A stretch of DNA of 64,000 nt from Streptantibioticus cattleyicolor NRRL 8057 = DSM 46488 (GTDB lineage Bacteria; Actinomycetota; Actinomycetes; Streptomycetales; Streptomycetaceae), in assembly GCF_000240165.1 (NCBI RefSeq), contig NC_017586.1, positions 5,717,228 to 5,781,227 on the forward strand, given 5' to 3'. Shown here piece by piece: positions 33,970-50,128 of the stretch. The notes beneath the pieces were generated by a model that had not been told where the DNA came from, did not search any database, and saw nothing but the letters and a program-made list of their open reading frames with translations. Position 1 is the first letter of the stretch; each line of letters opens with the position of its first letter. A program made the position numbers and the translations under genes.

Positions 33970-35262
33970 ATGAGCAAGACGCTGATCCGCGGTGCGAAGG
34001 TGCTCGGCGGCGAGCCGCAGGACGTGCTGATCGACGGCACGGTCGTCGCCGCCGTCGCGGACGCCGGGGAACTCGACGCCGCCGGCGCCACCGTCGTCGA
34101 CGCGGCCGGCCAGGTGCTCCTGCCGGGCCTGGTGGACCTCCACACGCATCTGCGCGAGCCCGGCCGCGAGGACTCCGAGACCGTCCTGACCGGCACCCGG
34201 GCCGCCGCCCTGGGCGGCTACACCGCCGTGCACGCCATGGCCAACACCTTCCCCGTCGCCGACACCGCCGGCGTGGTCGAGCAGGTCTGGCGGCTGGGCC
34301 AGGAGTCCGGCTACTGCGATGTGCAGCCGGTCGGCGCCGTCACCGTGGGCCTGGAGGGCCGCCAGCTCGCCGAACTGGGCGCGATGGCCGACTCCGCCGC
34401 CGGGGTGCGGGTCTTCTCCGACGACGGCAAGTGCGTCGACGACGCGGTGATCATGCGGCGGGCGCTGGAGTACGTCAAGGCGTTCGACGGCGTCGTGGCG
34501 CAGCACGCCCAGGAGCCCCGGCTGACCGAGGGCGCCCAGATGAACGAGGGCACCGTCTCCGGGGAGCTGGGGCTGCGCGGCTGGCCGGCGGTGGCCGAGG
34601 AGTCGATCATCGCCCGGGACGTGCTGCTCGCCGCCCACGTCGGCTCCCGGGTGCACATCTGCCACCTGTCCACGGCCGGCTCGGTGGAGATCGTCCGCTG
34701 GGCCAAGTCCAAGGGGTGGCAGGTCACCGCCGAGGTCACCCCGCACCACCTGCTGCTCACCGACGAACTGGTGCGCTCCTACAACCCGGTCTACAAGGTC
34801 AACCCGCCGCTGCGCACCGAGACCGACGTGATGGCGCTGCGCGAGGCGCTGGCCGACGGCACCATCGACTGCGTCGCCACCGACCACGCCCCGCACCCGC
34901 ACGAGGACAAGGACTGCGAGTGGTCCGCGGCGGCCATGGGCATGATCGGCCTGGAGACCGCGCTCTCCGTGGTGCAGCACACCATGGTCGACACCGGACT
35001 GCTCGACTGGGCCGGGGTCGCCGACCGGATGTCCTGGCGCCCCGCCGCCATCGGCCGGCTGTCCGGACACGGCCGCCCCGTCTCGGTGGGCGAGCCCGCC
35101 AACCTGACCCTGGTCGATCCGGCATACCGTGGAGTCGTCGACCCCGCGGGCTTCGCCTCCCGCAGCCGCAACACCCCGTACCAGGGGCTCCAGCTGCCGG
35201 GCCGGGTGACCGCGACCTTCCTGCGGGGCAAGGCGACGGTCATGGACGGGAAGCTCGCGTGA
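33970..35262 (+). CDS. pyrC: Dihydroorotase (class I)
   Basis: Closes carbamoyl-aspartate to dihydroorotate. The 430-residue zinc enzyme has the metal site [52 protein letters not shown], and [13 protein letters not shown] at 33970 lies 2 nt after the pyrB stop with GAGGAGAAC upstream. Its stop overlaps the start of the next gene. Confidence 0.95.
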   Translation: MSKTLIRGAKVLGGEPQDVLIDGTVVAAVADAGELDAAGATVVDAAGQVLLPGLVDLHTHLREPGREDSETVLTGTRAAALGGYTAVHAMANTFPVADTAGVVEQVWRLGQESGYCDVQPVGAVTVGLEGRQLAELGAMADSAAGVRVFSDDGKCVDDAVIMRRALEYVKAFDGVVAQHAQEPRLTEGAQMNEGTVSGELGLRGWPAVAEESIIARDVLLAAHVGSRVHICHLSTAGSVEIVRWAKSKGWQVTAEVTPHHLLLTDELVRSYNPVYKVNPPLRTETDVMALREALADGTIDCVATDHAPHPHEDKDCEWSAAAMGMIGLETALSVVQHTMVDTGLLDWAGVADRMSWRPAAIGRLSGHGRPVSVGEPANLTLVDPAYRGVVDPAGFASRSRNTPYQGLQLPGRVTATFLRGKATVMDGKLA

Positions 35263-35828
35263 ACGCATCGATGTACGACGTACTGCTGGCAGCCGAGAAG
35301 CACTCGCAGAAGACCACCCACCTCGGCGAACGCCTGCTGTGGGTGCTGGTCCTGGTGGCGCTGGTCGCCGCCGTCTACTGGCTGATGTGGCGGGCCTGGC
35401 GCAAGCGCGCCGCCCGCCAGTCCGACCTGCCGGAACTGCCCGCGATCCCGGAGCGGACCGGCCCGCCGCTGGCCGAGCTGACCGGCCGCTACCTGGGCAG
35501 CACCACCGCCGGCGACTGGCTGGACCGGATCGCCGCCCGCGGCCTGGGCACCCGCAGCCTCGCCGAGGTCGAGCTCAGCGAGGCGGGTCTGGCGGTGCAC
35601 CGGCCGGGCGCCGCGGACTTCTTCGTCCCGGCCGCCGCGCTGCGCGGGGCCCGGCTCGACAAGGGCATCGCCGGCAAGGTGGTCCCGGAAGGCGGCCTGC
35701 TGGTGGTCACCTGGCAGCACGGCGACCGGACCATCGACTCCGGATTCCGCTCCGAGCACCCGGCCGACCACCCGGCCTGGGTCGAAGCGATCGAGAACCT
35801 CAACACCGCAAGGGAAGGCGCACGATGA
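35259..35828 (+). CDS. PH-like domain membrane protein embedded in the pyr operon
   Basis: A 189-residue protein with one membrane segment ([19 protein letters not shown], about residues 28-46), a basic stretch, and a cytoplasmic beta-rich part ([38 protein letters not shown]) that resembles bacterial PH-like domains. Function is unknown. A similar membrane protein occupies the same place between pyrC and carA in mycobacteria. GTG at 35259 overlaps the pyrC stop; ATG at 35271 is an alternative. The stop overlaps the carA ATG. Confidence 0.82.
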   Translation: MNASMYDVLLAAEKHSQKTTHLGERLLWVLVLVALVAAVYWLMWRAWRKRAARQSDLPELPAIPERTGPPLAELTGRYLGSTTAGDWLDRIAARGLGTRSLAEVELSEAGLAVHRPGAADFFVPAAALRGARLDKGIAGKVVPEGGLLVVTWQHGDRTIDSGFRSEHPADHPAWVEAIENLNTAREGAR

Positions 35829-36965
35829 CCACCTCCACCCGGGGGACCCGGGCCGACCAGGGCCGCAGCCCCGCCGTACTCGTCCTGGAGGACGGCCGCA
35901 CCTTCCGCGGCCGGGCCTACGGGGCCGTGGGGGAGACCTTCGGCGAAGCGGTCTTCTCCACCGGCATGACCGGCTACCAGGAGACCCTGACCGACCCCTC
36001 CTACCACCGCCAGGTCGTGGTGATGACCGCGCCGCACGTCGGCAACACCGGCGTCAACGACGAGGACCCGGAGTCCAAGCGGATCTGGGTCGCCGGCTAC
36101 GTCGTCCGCGACCCCGCCCGCACCCCCTCCAACTGGCGCTCGCGCCGCTCCCTGGACGAGGAGCTGGCCGCCCAGGGCGTCGTCGGCATCAGCGGTGTCG
36201 ACACCCGGGCCCTCACCCGGCACCTGCGGGAACGCGGCGCGATGCGGGTCGGCATCTTCTCCGGCGAGGCGATCGCCGACGAGGCCGCGCTGCTCGCCCG
36301 GGTCCAGGCCGCACCGCAGATGACGGGGGCCGACCTGTCCGGTGAGGTGGCCACCACCGAGCCCTACGTGGTCCCCGCGACCGGCACCAAGCGGTTCACC
36401 GTGGCCGCCCTCGACCTGGGCATCAAGGCGATGACCCCGCAGCGGATGGCCGAGCGCGGCATCGAGGTGCACGTGCTGCCCGCCACCGCCACCCTGGAGG
36501 AGGTCTACGCGGTCCAGCCGGACGGCGTCTTCCTCTCCAACGGCCCCGGCGACCCGGCCACCGCCGACCTGACCGTGGTCAAGGGCGTCCTGGAGCGCGG
36601 CACCCCGCTGTTCGGCATCTGCTTCGGCAACCAGCTCCTCGGCCGCGCCCTGGGCTTCGGCACCTACAAGCTCAAGTACGGCCACCGCGGGATCAACCAG
36701 CCGGTGCAGGACCGCACCACCGGCAAGGTCGAGGTCACCGCGCACAACCACGGCTTCGCCGTCGACGCCCCGCTCGACGGCCCGGCCGACACCCCCTACG
36801 GCCGCGCCGAGGTCTCCCACGTCTGCCTCAACGACAACGTGGTGGAGGGCCTGCGCCTGCTCGACCGGCCGGCCTTCAGCGTCCAGTACCACCCCGAAGC
36901 CGCGGCGGGCCCGCACGACGCGGCCTACCTGTTCGACCGCTTCGTCAGCCTGATGGAGGGCCAGC

Positions 36966-36973
<8 letters not shown>
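35825..36973 (+). CDS. carA: Carbamoyl-phosphate synthase small subunit
   Basis: Glutamine amidotransferase subunit that feeds ammonia to CarB. The 382-residue protein has the N-terminal CarA domain ([35 protein letters not shown]) and a class I GATase domain with the nucleophile Cys in [14 protein letters not shown] and the His/Glu pair in [16 protein letters not shown] overlaps the preceding stop, and the carB GTG begins 8 nt before its end. Confidence 0.96.
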
Positions 36974-40277
<3,304 letters not shown>

Positions 40278-40290
40278 CCGGCTGACGGCA

Positions 40291-40317
40291 GGGGGACACC
40301 GCCCGGCGGTGTCCCCC
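40291..40317 (+). terminator. Intra-operon hairpin between carB and pyrD
   Basis: Perfect 11-bp stem (40291-40301 and 40307-40317) with a CCCGG loop, 13 nt after the carB stop. It could lower pyrD-pyrF expression relative to carAB or mark a transcription boundary. Confidence 0.55.
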
Positions 40318-40362
40318 TCCGTGCTGCTCGCCTCCCGCCCGATTCACGCCGAAAGTTGCTGT

Positions 40363-41471
<1,109 letters not shown>

Positions 41472-41475
<4 letters not shown>

Positions 41476-42320
41476 CCGTAGAACCCTTCGGCGCACGGCT
41501 GCGCCGCGCCATGGACACCCGCGGGCCGCTGTGCGTGGGCATCGACCCGCACGCCGCGCTGCTGACCGCCTGGGGCCTCGGTGACGACGTGGCCGGTCTG
41601 GAGCGCTTCTCCCGCACCGTGGTGGAGGCGCTGGCCGACCGGGTGGCGGTGCTCAAGCCGCAGTCGGCCTTCTTCGAGCGGTTCGGCTCCCGGGGCGTCG
41701 CGGTGCTGGAGCGGGCGGTGGCCGACGCGCGGGCGGCCGGCGCCCTGGTGCTGATGGACGCCAAGCGCGGTGACATCGGTTCCACCATGGCCGCCTACGC
41801 CGCCGCCTACCTGGACCCGGCGAGCCCGCTGTTCAGCGACGCGGTGACGGTCAGCCCCTACCTCGGCTACGGCTCGCTGGCCCCGGCGGTCGAGGCCGCC
41901 CGGGCCCACGGCACCGGCCTGTTCGCGCTCGCCCTCACCTCCAACCCGGAGGGCGCCGAGGTGCAGCGGGCGACCGGGGCGGACGGCACCACGGTCGCGG
42001 CCACCGTGCTGGCCCACCTGAAGGCGGAGAACGCCGGTGAGCGGCCGATGGGCTCGTTCGGCGCGGTGGTCGGCGCCACCCTGGGCCGTTCCGTCGCCGG
42101 GGCCGGGATCGACCTGGACACCGGCGGCCCGCTGCTCGCCCCCGGCATCGGGGCGCAGGGCGCCACCCCGGCCGACCTGCCCGAGGTCTTCGGCGCCGCG
42201 GTGCGCAACGTGCTGCCGAGTGTCAGCCGCGAGGTGCTGCGGCACGGCCCGGACACCGCGGCGCTGCGGCGTTCCGCGGAGCGCTTCGCCGAGGAGGTGC
42301 GGGCGGTCGTCGTGCCCTGA
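41472..42320 (+). CDS. pyrF: Orotidine 5'-phosphate decarboxylase
   Basis: Decarboxylates OMP to UMP. The 282-residue product is of the longer actinobacterial type: [12 protein letters not shown], the catalytic [15 protein letters not shown], and [14 protein letters not shown] for phosphate binding. ATG overlaps the pyrD stop. This ends the de novo UMP pathway genes; pyrE (orotate phosphoribosyltransferase) is absent from the window, as is usual in Streptomyces. Confidence 0.95.
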
Positions 42321-42477
42321 CCGCGGGGGCGGCGCGACGGGGCCGGAACGGTCGCCGGAGGGGTGCCGGAAGAGTCGGGCGGCGGGCCGAAAGCGCCGAA
42401 GTGGGCACAAACTCCGACCGTTATGGCCGATATGTCCGCACGGATCGAGTCTGACCTGGACTTTTCGTCTGTTCTCG

Positions 42478-42506
42478 CTGACGGGAGCGGGTTCGCCCGC
42501 TAGTCT
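42478..42506 (+). promoter_or_regulatory. Promoter of the sIHF gene
   Basis: CTGACG (42478-42483) and TAGTCT (42501-42506) are spaced 17 nt, giving a leader of about 100 nt. The leader contains CGTTGCT twice and a GTTGCT/AGCAAC hairpin (42539-42562). sIHF is thus expressed separately from the pyr operon. Confidence 0.65.
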
Positions 42507-42615
42507 CCGACGAGAGAACGCAAGGAAGCGCGTTGCTCGTTGCTCCGCGAGGGCGAAGCAACTAGGTTCCTCACCGGTCCGTATCCGACAGTTCTACATC
42601 CGAGGTGACGTAGGC

Positions 42616-42936
42616 GTGGCTCTTCCGCCCCTTACCCCTGAACAGCGCGCTGCCGCGCTCGAGAAGGCCGCCGCGGCTCGCCGGGAGCGCGCCGAGGTCA
42701 AGAATCGTCTCAAGCACTCCGGCGCTTCGCTGCACGACGTGATCAAGTCCGGCCAGGAGAACGATGTCATCGGCAAGATGAAGGTCTCCGCGTTGCTGGA
42801 GAGCCTGCCCGGTGTGGGCAAGGTCCGGGCCAAGCAGATCATGGAGCGTCTCGGCATCTCCGAGAGCCGTCGCGTCCGTGGTCTCGGCTCCAACCAGATC
42901 GCCTCGCTGGAGCGGGAGTTCGGCGGCAAGGCCTGA
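42616..42936 (+). CDS. Actinobacterial integration host factor sIHF (mIHF family)
   Basis: Small nucleoid protein that binds DNA and affects chromosome packing and sporulation in Streptomyces. The 106-residue product begins ALPPLTPEQRAAALEKAAAARR (long helix) and contains the conserved KMKVSALLESLPGVGKVRAKQIMERLGI, a helix-two-turns-helix DNA-binding region, and RRVRGLGSNQIASLEREFG. GTG at 42616 follows GAGGTGA. It lies between pyrF and gmk as in S. coelicolor and in mycobacteria. Confidence 0.95.
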   Translation: MALPPLTPEQRAAALEKAAAARRERAEVKNRLKHSGASLHDVIKSGQENDVIGKMKVSALLESLPGVGKVRAKQIMERLGISESRRVRGLGSNQIASLEREFGGKA

Positions 42937-42942
42937 CCTCAC

Positions 42943-42984
42943 GGGCGGCGCCGCACGGGACGGTCCGGCATCCCGGCGCCGCCC
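42943..42984 (+). terminator. Possible terminator after sIHF
   Basis: Perfect 11-bp arms (42943-42953 and 42974-42984) separated by 20 nt, just after the sIHF stop. The large loop makes it less certain than others here. A direct repeat GGACCCGTACGG (42989-43000, 43011-43022) follows. Confidence 0.45.
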
Positions 42985-43067
42985 GGCGGGACCCGTACGG
43001 ACCCTTTCGCGGACCCGTACGGGCCCCGGGTACCCGGCGGTGATTTTCCGCTCGCGCGGTGAACCGG

Positions 43068-43079
43068 GATAATCGCTGC
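43068..43079 (+). promoter_or_regulatory. Leaderless-type promoter of gmk
   Basis: GATAAT (43068-43073) lies 6 nt before the ATG at 43080 with no ribosome binding site between them. Confidence 0.5.
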
Positions 43080-43685
43080 ATGAGTACTGCGTCTCCCCGG
43101 GGGACGGCCCCCGTCCCCCCGGCCGGACAACCGCGGCTGACCGTGCTCTCCGGCCCCTCCGGGGTCGGCAAGAGCACGGTCGTCGCGCATCTGCGTCGTG
43201 TACACCCCGAAGTCTGGCTGTCCGTCTCCGTCACCACCCGCAAGCCCCGCCCGGGTGAGGTCGACGGGGTGCAGTACCACTTCGTCGACGGTGACGAGTT
43301 CGACAAGCTGGTCGCCAACGGCGAGTTGCTGGAGTGGGCCGAGTTCGCCGGCAACCGCTACGGCACCCCGCGCCAGGCCGTCCTGGAGCGGCTGGAGGCG
43401 GGCGTTCCGGTGCTGCTGGAGATCGACCTGCAAGGCGCCCGGCTGGTGCGCCGCTCCATGCCGCAGGCCCGGCTGGTCTTCCTGGCCCCGCCGAGCTGGG
43501 ACGAGCTGGTGCGCCGGCTCACCGGCCGCGGCACCGAGTCGCCCGAGGTGATCGAGCGGCGGCTGGAGGCGGCCCGGGTCGAGCTGGCGGCCGAGTCGGA
43601 GTTCGACGTCACCCTGGTCAACACCTCCGTCGAGGACGTCACGCGCGAACTGCTAGCCTTGATGACGCATAACTCTGGGGGCTGA
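43080..43685 (+). CDS. gmk: Guanylate kinase
   Basis: Phosphorylates GMP or dGMP to the diphosphate. The 201-residue product has an Ala/Pro-rich N-terminal extension of about 18 residues, Walker [15 protein letters not shown], the GMP-binding [22 protein letters not shown], and [22 protein letters not shown] at 43080 is preferred over GTG at 43059 because of the -10 box 6 nt before it. rpoZ follows by 30 nt. Confidence 0.95.
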   Translation: MSTASPRGTAPVPPAGQPRLTVLSGPSGVGKSTVVAHLRRVHPEVWLSVSVTTRKPRPGEVDGVQYHFVDGDEFDKLVANGELLEWAEFAGNRYGTPRQAVLERLEAGVPVLLEIDLQGARLVRRSMPQARLVFLAPPSWDELVRRLTGRGTESPEVIERRLEAARVELAAESEFDVTLVNTSVEDVTRELLALMTHNSGG

Positions 43686-43715
43686 CCCCAGATCCCCAGC
43701 AGCGAAAGGCAGAGC

Positions 43716-43982
43716 GTGTCCTCTTCCATCTCCACGCCCGAGGGCATCATCAACCCGCCGATCGACGAACTCCTCGAGGCCACCGACTCCAAGTACAGCC
43801 TCGTGATCTACGCCGCCAAGCGGGCGCGGCAGATCAACGCCTACTACTCGCAGCTCGGCGAGGGCCTGCTGGAGTACGTGGGCCCGCTGGTGGACACCCA
43901 CGTCCACGAGAAGCCGCTGTCGATCGCCCTGCGCGAGATCAACGCGGGTCTGCTGACCTCCGAGGCCGTCGAGACGGCCTGA
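43716..43982 (+). CDS. rpoZ: RNA polymerase omega subunit
   Basis: Omega stabilises beta-prime in RNA polymerase. The 88-residue product contains the family core [35 protein letters not shown] and the C-terminal [19 protein letters not shown] at 43716 follows GAAAGGCAGAGC. The gmk-rpoZ-coaBC-metK order is conserved in actinobacteria. Confidence 0.96.
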   Translation: MSSSISTPEGIINPPIDELLEATDSKYSLVIYAAKRARQINAYYSQLGEGLLEYVGPLVDTHVHEKPLSIALREINAGLLTSEAVETA

Positions 43983-44013
43983 GCCGGACGACTTCCGGCA
44001 CCGTGCGACCGAG

Positions 44014-44041
44014 GGCCCGGCGGCCACCACCGCCGGGCCTT
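44014..44041 (+). terminator. Terminator after rpoZ
   Basis: Perfect 10-bp stem (44014-44023 and 44030-44039) with loop CCACCA, then TT, 31 nt after rpoZ. Confidence 0.65.
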
Positions 44042-44138
44042 CGGCGTGTCCTGACACGTGACAGGATCGGATCCGTCACAACACCACCGGTGGCGTCGCG
44101 CGCCACCAGCCGCGCGAGCGGACGGCCGGGGAGGGTCG

Positions 44139-45353
44139 ATGGGCAAGCCGCAGGTAGTCCTGGGCGTGAGCGGCGGCATCGCCGCGTACAAGGCGTGCGA
44201 GCTGCTGCGGCGGTTCACCGAGTCCGGGCACGAGGTCCGCGTGGTCCCCACCGCCGCGGCGCTCCACTTCGTGGGCGAGGCCACCTGGTCGGCGCTCTCC
44301 GGCAACCCGGTCGGCACCGAGGTGTGGAACGAGGTCCACCAGGTCCCGCACGTGCGCATCGGCCAGGGCGCCGACCTGGTGGTGGTCGCCCCGGCCACCG
44401 CCGACATCCTGGCCAAGGCCGCCCACGGGCTCGCCGACGACCTGCTCACCAACACCCTGCTCACCGCCCGCTGCCCGGTGGTCTTCGCCCCCGCCATGCA
44501 CACCGAGATGTGGGAGCACCCGGCCACCCGGGAGAACGTCGCCACGCTGCGGCGGCGCGGCGCGATCGTCATCGAGCCCGCGGTGGGCAGGCTCACCGGC
44601 GTCGACACCGGCAAGGGCCGCCTCCCCGACCCGGGGGAGATCTTCGCCACTTGTCTGCGGGTGCTGGCCCGCGGTGACCGCGCGGTCACCGCCGACCTGG
44701 CCGGCCGCCACGTGGTGGTCAGCGCCGGCGGCACCCGCGAGCCCCTGGACCCGGTGCGCTACCTGGGCAACCGCTCCTCCGGCAAGCAGGGGTACGCGCT
44801 CGCCGCCACCGCCGTGGCCCGGGGCGCCCGGGTCACCCTGGTCGCCGCCAACACCGAGCTGGCCGACCCGGCCGGCGCCGATGTGGTGCGGGTCGGCACC
44901 GCGGGTCAGCTGCGCGAGGCGGTGCTCAAGGCCGCCGCGGACGCCGACGCGGTGGTGATGGCCGCCGCGGTGGCCGATTTCCGCCCCGCCCGGTACGCCA
45001 CCGGCAAGATCAAGAAGAAGGACGGCGAGGAGCCCGCCCCGCTGGAGCTGGTCCGCAACCCCGACGTGCTCGCCGAGCTGGCCGCCACCCGCCCGGCCCC
45101 GGGCCAGGTGGTCGTCGGGTTCGCCGCCGAGACCGACGACGTCCTCGCCAACGGCCGCGCCAAGCTCGCCCGCAAGGGGTGCGACCTGCTGGTGGTCAAC
45201 GAGGTCGGGGAGCGCAAGGCGTTCGGCTCGGAGCGTAACGAGGCCGTGGTGCTGGACGCCGAGGGCGGCGAGACCCCGGTGCCGTACGGCCCCAAGGAGG
45301 CCCTGGCCGACGTGGTGTGGGACCTGGTGGCACGGCGGCTGCCGCAGCGGTGA
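44139..45353 (+). CDS. coaBC: Bifunctional phosphopantothenoylcysteine decarboxylase/synthase
   Basis: Carries two steps of coenzyme A synthesis. The 404-residue product has the N-terminal flavin-dependent CoaC domain (LGVSGGIAAYKACELLRRF; active-site His in VPHVRIGQGADLVVVAPATAD; PAMHTEMWEHP) and the CoaB domain (VVSAGGTREPLDPVRYLGNRSSGKQG; ADFRPARYATGKIKKKDGE). ATG at 44139 follows GGGGAGGG; the upstream in-frame codons lack coding character. Confidence 0.95.
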   Translation: MGKPQVVLGVSGGIAAYKACELLRRFTESGHEVRVVPTAAALHFVGEATWSALSGNPVGTEVWNEVHQVPHVRIGQGADLVVVAPATADILAKAAHGLADDLLTNTLLTARCPVVFAPAMHTEMWEHPATRENVATLRRRGAIVIEPAVGRLTGVDTGKGRLPDPGEIFATCLRVLARGDRAVTADLAGRHVVVSAGGTREPLDPVRYLGNRSSGKQGYALAATAVARGARVTLVAANTELADPAGADVVRVGTAGQLREAVLKAAADADAVVMAAAVADFRPARYATGKIKKKDGEEPAPLELVRNPDVLAELAATRPAPGQVVVGFAAETDDVLANGRAKLARKGCDLLVVNEVGERKAFGSERNEAVVLDAEGGETPVPYGPKEALADVVWDLVARRLPQR

Positions 45354-45525
45354 GACGCGGCCCACGGCCGTTCCGGGGTTTGTTCGAACGAGTCCGGCGG
45401 AGCCGCCCCTTCCGCCCCCGCCGAGGGGTTATCGTCGTAACGTTCGACTCGGTACCGCAGGTCACGGCCACCCCCGGACACTCCCGGGGAGGGGAACACC
45501 CTGTCCAACGAGTCGGTAGGACCGA

Positions 45526-45531
45526 TAAACT
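45526..45531 (+). promoter_or_regulatory. Candidate -10 box of metK
   Basis: TAAACT fits a -10 box 75 nt before metK; no clear -35 is seen. The 253-bp gap also holds GTTA-TCGTCG-TAAC (45428-45441), a short symmetric element. I see no fold that I recognise as an S-adenosylmethionine riboswitch. Confidence 0.35.
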
Positions 45532-45606
45532 GGTCGCGGTCCGTCAGGCGCAGCCCTGGTGGACCGCCCGTATCAGCCAGCAGCCGCTGCAACCCCAGGG
45601 AGCGAT

Positions 45607-46815
<1,209 letters not shown>

Positions 46816-46827
46816 CCCCGCTCGTCC

Positions 46828-46870
46828 CCGGACCGCCCGTCGCCGTCACCCGGCGGCGGGCGGTCCGGTT
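46828..46870 (+). terminator. Terminator after metK
   Basis: An 18-bp stem with a single G-U pair (46828-46845 and 46851-46868), a 5-nt loop, and TT after it, 12 nt past the metK stop. Confidence 0.75.
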
Positions 46871-46885
46871 GTCCGTGGGGTCTGG

Positions 46886-46898
46886 TAGGACTGAAGCC
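46886..46898 (+). promoter_or_regulatory. Leaderless-type promoter of priA
   Basis: TAGGAC (46886-46891) lies 7 nt before the GTG at 46899, with no ribosome binding site. Confidence 0.4.
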
Positions 46899-49052
46899 GT
46901 GAGCAGCGCGAACGAGGATCCGGCGGCCGGGCCGGCAGGGGGTGCCGAGCAGCTCGCGCTGATCAGGGAGAGCGTGCGCAAGGCGAAGGAGCCGCGCGCC
47001 AAGCCGCGTACCTGGCGCGGGGCCGCGCTCGCCGGGGAGCTGCCGGTGGCCAGGGTGCTGGTCGACAAGGGGCTGCTCCACCTCGACCAGTACTTCGACT
47101 ACGCCGTCCCCGCGGCCATGGACGAGCAGGCCCGCCCCGGGGTACGGGTGCGGGTGCGGTTCGGCGCCCGGGTGGTCCGCGGCCGGCGCGAGGGCGGTGA
47201 GCTGCACGACGGCTTCGTGATCGAACGGCTGCCGGCCAGCGACTACCCCGGCCCGCTGGCCCCGTTGGCGCAGGTGCTCTCGCCCGAGCCGGTGCTCGGC
47301 CCCGCCCTGCTCAAGCTGTGCCGGGCGGTGGCCGACCGGTACGCCGGGGCGCTGGCCGACGTCGTCCAGCTCGCCGTGCCGCCACGCCGGGCCCGCGCCG
47401 AATCAGGCCCGCCGCCGGACGTGCCGCCACCGCCGGCCCGGCCGGACGCGGGCACCTGGCGCCGGTACGCCACCGGCCCGGGCTACCTCGACGCGCTCGC
47501 GGACGGCGGCAGCCCCCGGGCGGTGTGGACGGCGCTGCCCGGTCCGCACTGGCCCGACGAGCTGGCCCGGGCGATGGCGGCGACCCTCGCCTCCGGCCGT
47601 GGCGCCCTCGCCGTCCTCCCCGACGGGCGCGCGGTGGCCCGGGTCGACGCCGCCCTCACCGCGCTGCTCGGCGCCGGCCACCACGTCGTGCTCACCGCCG
47701 ACAGCGGCCCCGAGGAGCGGTACCGGCGCTGGCTCGCGGTCAACCGGGGCCACGTCAAGGCCGTCGTGGGCACCCGGGCCGCGATGTTCGCGCCCGTCCA
47801 GGACCTCGGGCTCGCCGCGCTGTGGGACGACGGCGACTCCAGCCACGCCGAACCGCACGCCCCGCAGCCGCACGCCCGCGACGTGCTGCTGCTGCGCGCC
47901 GCCGAGGAACACTGCGCCTTCCTGCTCGGCGGGGTCTCGGTCACCGTCGAGGGCGCCCAGCTCGTCGACTCCCGCTGGGCGGCCCCGCTGGCCGCGCCGC
48001 GCGAACGGGTACGGGCCGCGGCCCCGCTGATCCGCACGGTGGGCGACGCCGACCAGGCCAGGGACGCCGCCGCCCGCACCGCCCGGCTGCCCTCGGCGGC
48101 CTGGCAGGTCACCCGGGACGCGCTGCGCCACGGCCCGGTGCTGGTTCAGGTGCCGCGGCGCGGTTACGTACCGCGGCTGGCCTGTGAACGGTGCCGGGAG
48201 CCGGCCCGGTGCGCGCACTGCGCGGGCCCGCTGGAGCTGGCGGAGGGCCCGGAGGCCGGCTCCTCGGGCACGCTGCACTGCGGCTGGTGCGGCCGTCCCG
48301 AGGCCGGCTGGCACTGCGGGGCCTGCGGCGGCGTACGGCTGCGGGCCCAGGTGGTCGGCGCCCGGCGCACCGCCGACGAACTCGGCCGCGCCTTCCCCGC
48401 CGTACCGGTGCGCACCTCCGGCCGGGACGGCGTGCTCGACCAGGTCTCCGGACGCCCGGCGCTGGTGGTCGCCACCCCGGGGGCCGAACCGGTGGCCGAC
48501 GGCGGCTACGCGGCGGCGCTGCTGCTGGACGGCTGGGCGCTGCTGGGGCGGCCGGACCTGCGGGCCGGTGAGGAGGCGCTGCGCCGCTGGCTGACCGCCG
48601 CCGCGCTGGTGCGTCCGGCCGGCGAGGGCGGCACCGTGGTGGTGGTCGCCGAGCCGACGCTGCGCCCGGTGCAGGCGCTGGTGCGGTGGGATCCGGCCGG
48701 CCACGCGGTGCGGGAGCTGGCGGAGCGGGCGGAGCTGGGCTTCCCGCCGGTCTCCCGGATGGCCTCGGTGACCGGTACGCCGGCCGCCGTCGCCGATCTG
48801 CTGGCCGATGCCCAACTGCCGGAGGGCACCGATGTGTTGGGCCCGGTGCCGTTGCCGGTGCCGCCGCCGGGACGGCCGCGCAGGCCCGGGGATCCGCCGC
48901 CGGGGGAGAGCTGGGAACGGGTGCTGCTGCGGGTGCCCCCCGGCACCGGCGCCGCCCTGGCCGCGGCGCTGAAGACCGCCCAGGTGGCGCGGATCGCCCG
49001 CAAACGCACCGACCCGGTGCGGGTACGCGTCGACCCGCCGGACATCGGCTGA
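46899..49052 (+). CDS. priA: PriA-like primosomal protein without helicase motifs
   Basis: PriA homologue of 717 residues. The N-terminal 3'-end-binding domain (LPVARVLVDKGLLHLDQYFDYAVP) and the zinc-binding region with eight cysteines (CERCREPARCAHC; HCGWCGRPEAGWHCGACGG) are kept. Where a helicase has Walker A, this protein has ALPGPHWPDELARAM, and the DEEH box is replaced by WDDGDSSH. ATP-driven unwinding is therefore unlikely; actinobacterial PriA proteins share this loss. It may act as a structural or loading factor at restarted forks. Start GTG at 46899 is leaderless-type. Confidence 0.9.
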   Translation: MSSANEDPAAGPAGGAEQLALIRESVRKAKEPRAKPRTWRGAALAGELPVARVLVDKGLLHLDQYFDYAVPAAMDEQARPGVRVRVRFGARVVRGRREGGELHDGFVIERLPASDYPGPLAPLAQVLSPEPVLGPALLKLCRAVADRYAGALADVVQLAVPPRRARAESGPPPDVPPPPARPDAGTWRRYATGPGYLDALADGGSPRAVWTALPGPHWPDELARAMAATLASGRGALAVLPDGRAVARVDAALTALLGAGHHVVLTADSGPEERYRRWLAVNRGHVKAVVGTRAAMFAPVQDLGLAALWDDGDSSHAEPHAPQPHARDVLLLRAAEEHCAFLLGGVSVTVEGAQLVDSRWAAPLAAPRERVRAAAPLIRTVGDADQARDAAARTARLPSAAWQVTRDALRHGPVLVQVPRRGYVPRLACERCREPARCAHCAGPLELAEGPEAGSSGTLHCGWCGRPEAGWHCGACGGVRLRAQVVGARRTADELGRAFPAVPVRTSGRDGVLDQVSGRPALVVATPGAEPVADGGYAAALLLDGWALLGRPDLRAGEEALRRWLTAAALVRPAGEGGTVVVVAEPTLRPVQALVRWDPAGHAVRELAERAELGFPPVSRMASVTGTPAAVADLLADAQLPEGTDVLGPVPLPVPPPGRPRRPGDPPPGESWERVLLRVPPGTGAALAAALKTAQVARIARKRTDPVRVRVDPPDIG

Positions 49053-49200
49053 GGACGGGCGGGGGTCCGAACGCCACCGCCCCGGCGTCCGACCTGTCGG
49101 CGTGGCGGGCGTCGGGGCGGGGCGGCGTACGGACACGGCGGGCGCAGCCGCCGTCGGAAGCGGGCCCGGGCAGGCGCGTGACGCGCCGCGGGCCCCGGGA

Positions 49201-50128
<928 letters not shown>

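Noticed and set aside
45354-45606. S-adenosylmethionine riboswitch before metK
   Set aside because: I looked for a multi-helix conserved aptamer and saw none; only a candidate -10 box and a short symmetric element.
49161-49200. Terminator between priA and the minus-strand HTH-like gene
   Set aside because: Only a 6-bp stem (GGCGCG-TGA-CGCGCC) with imperfect flanks is present, too weak to list as a feature.
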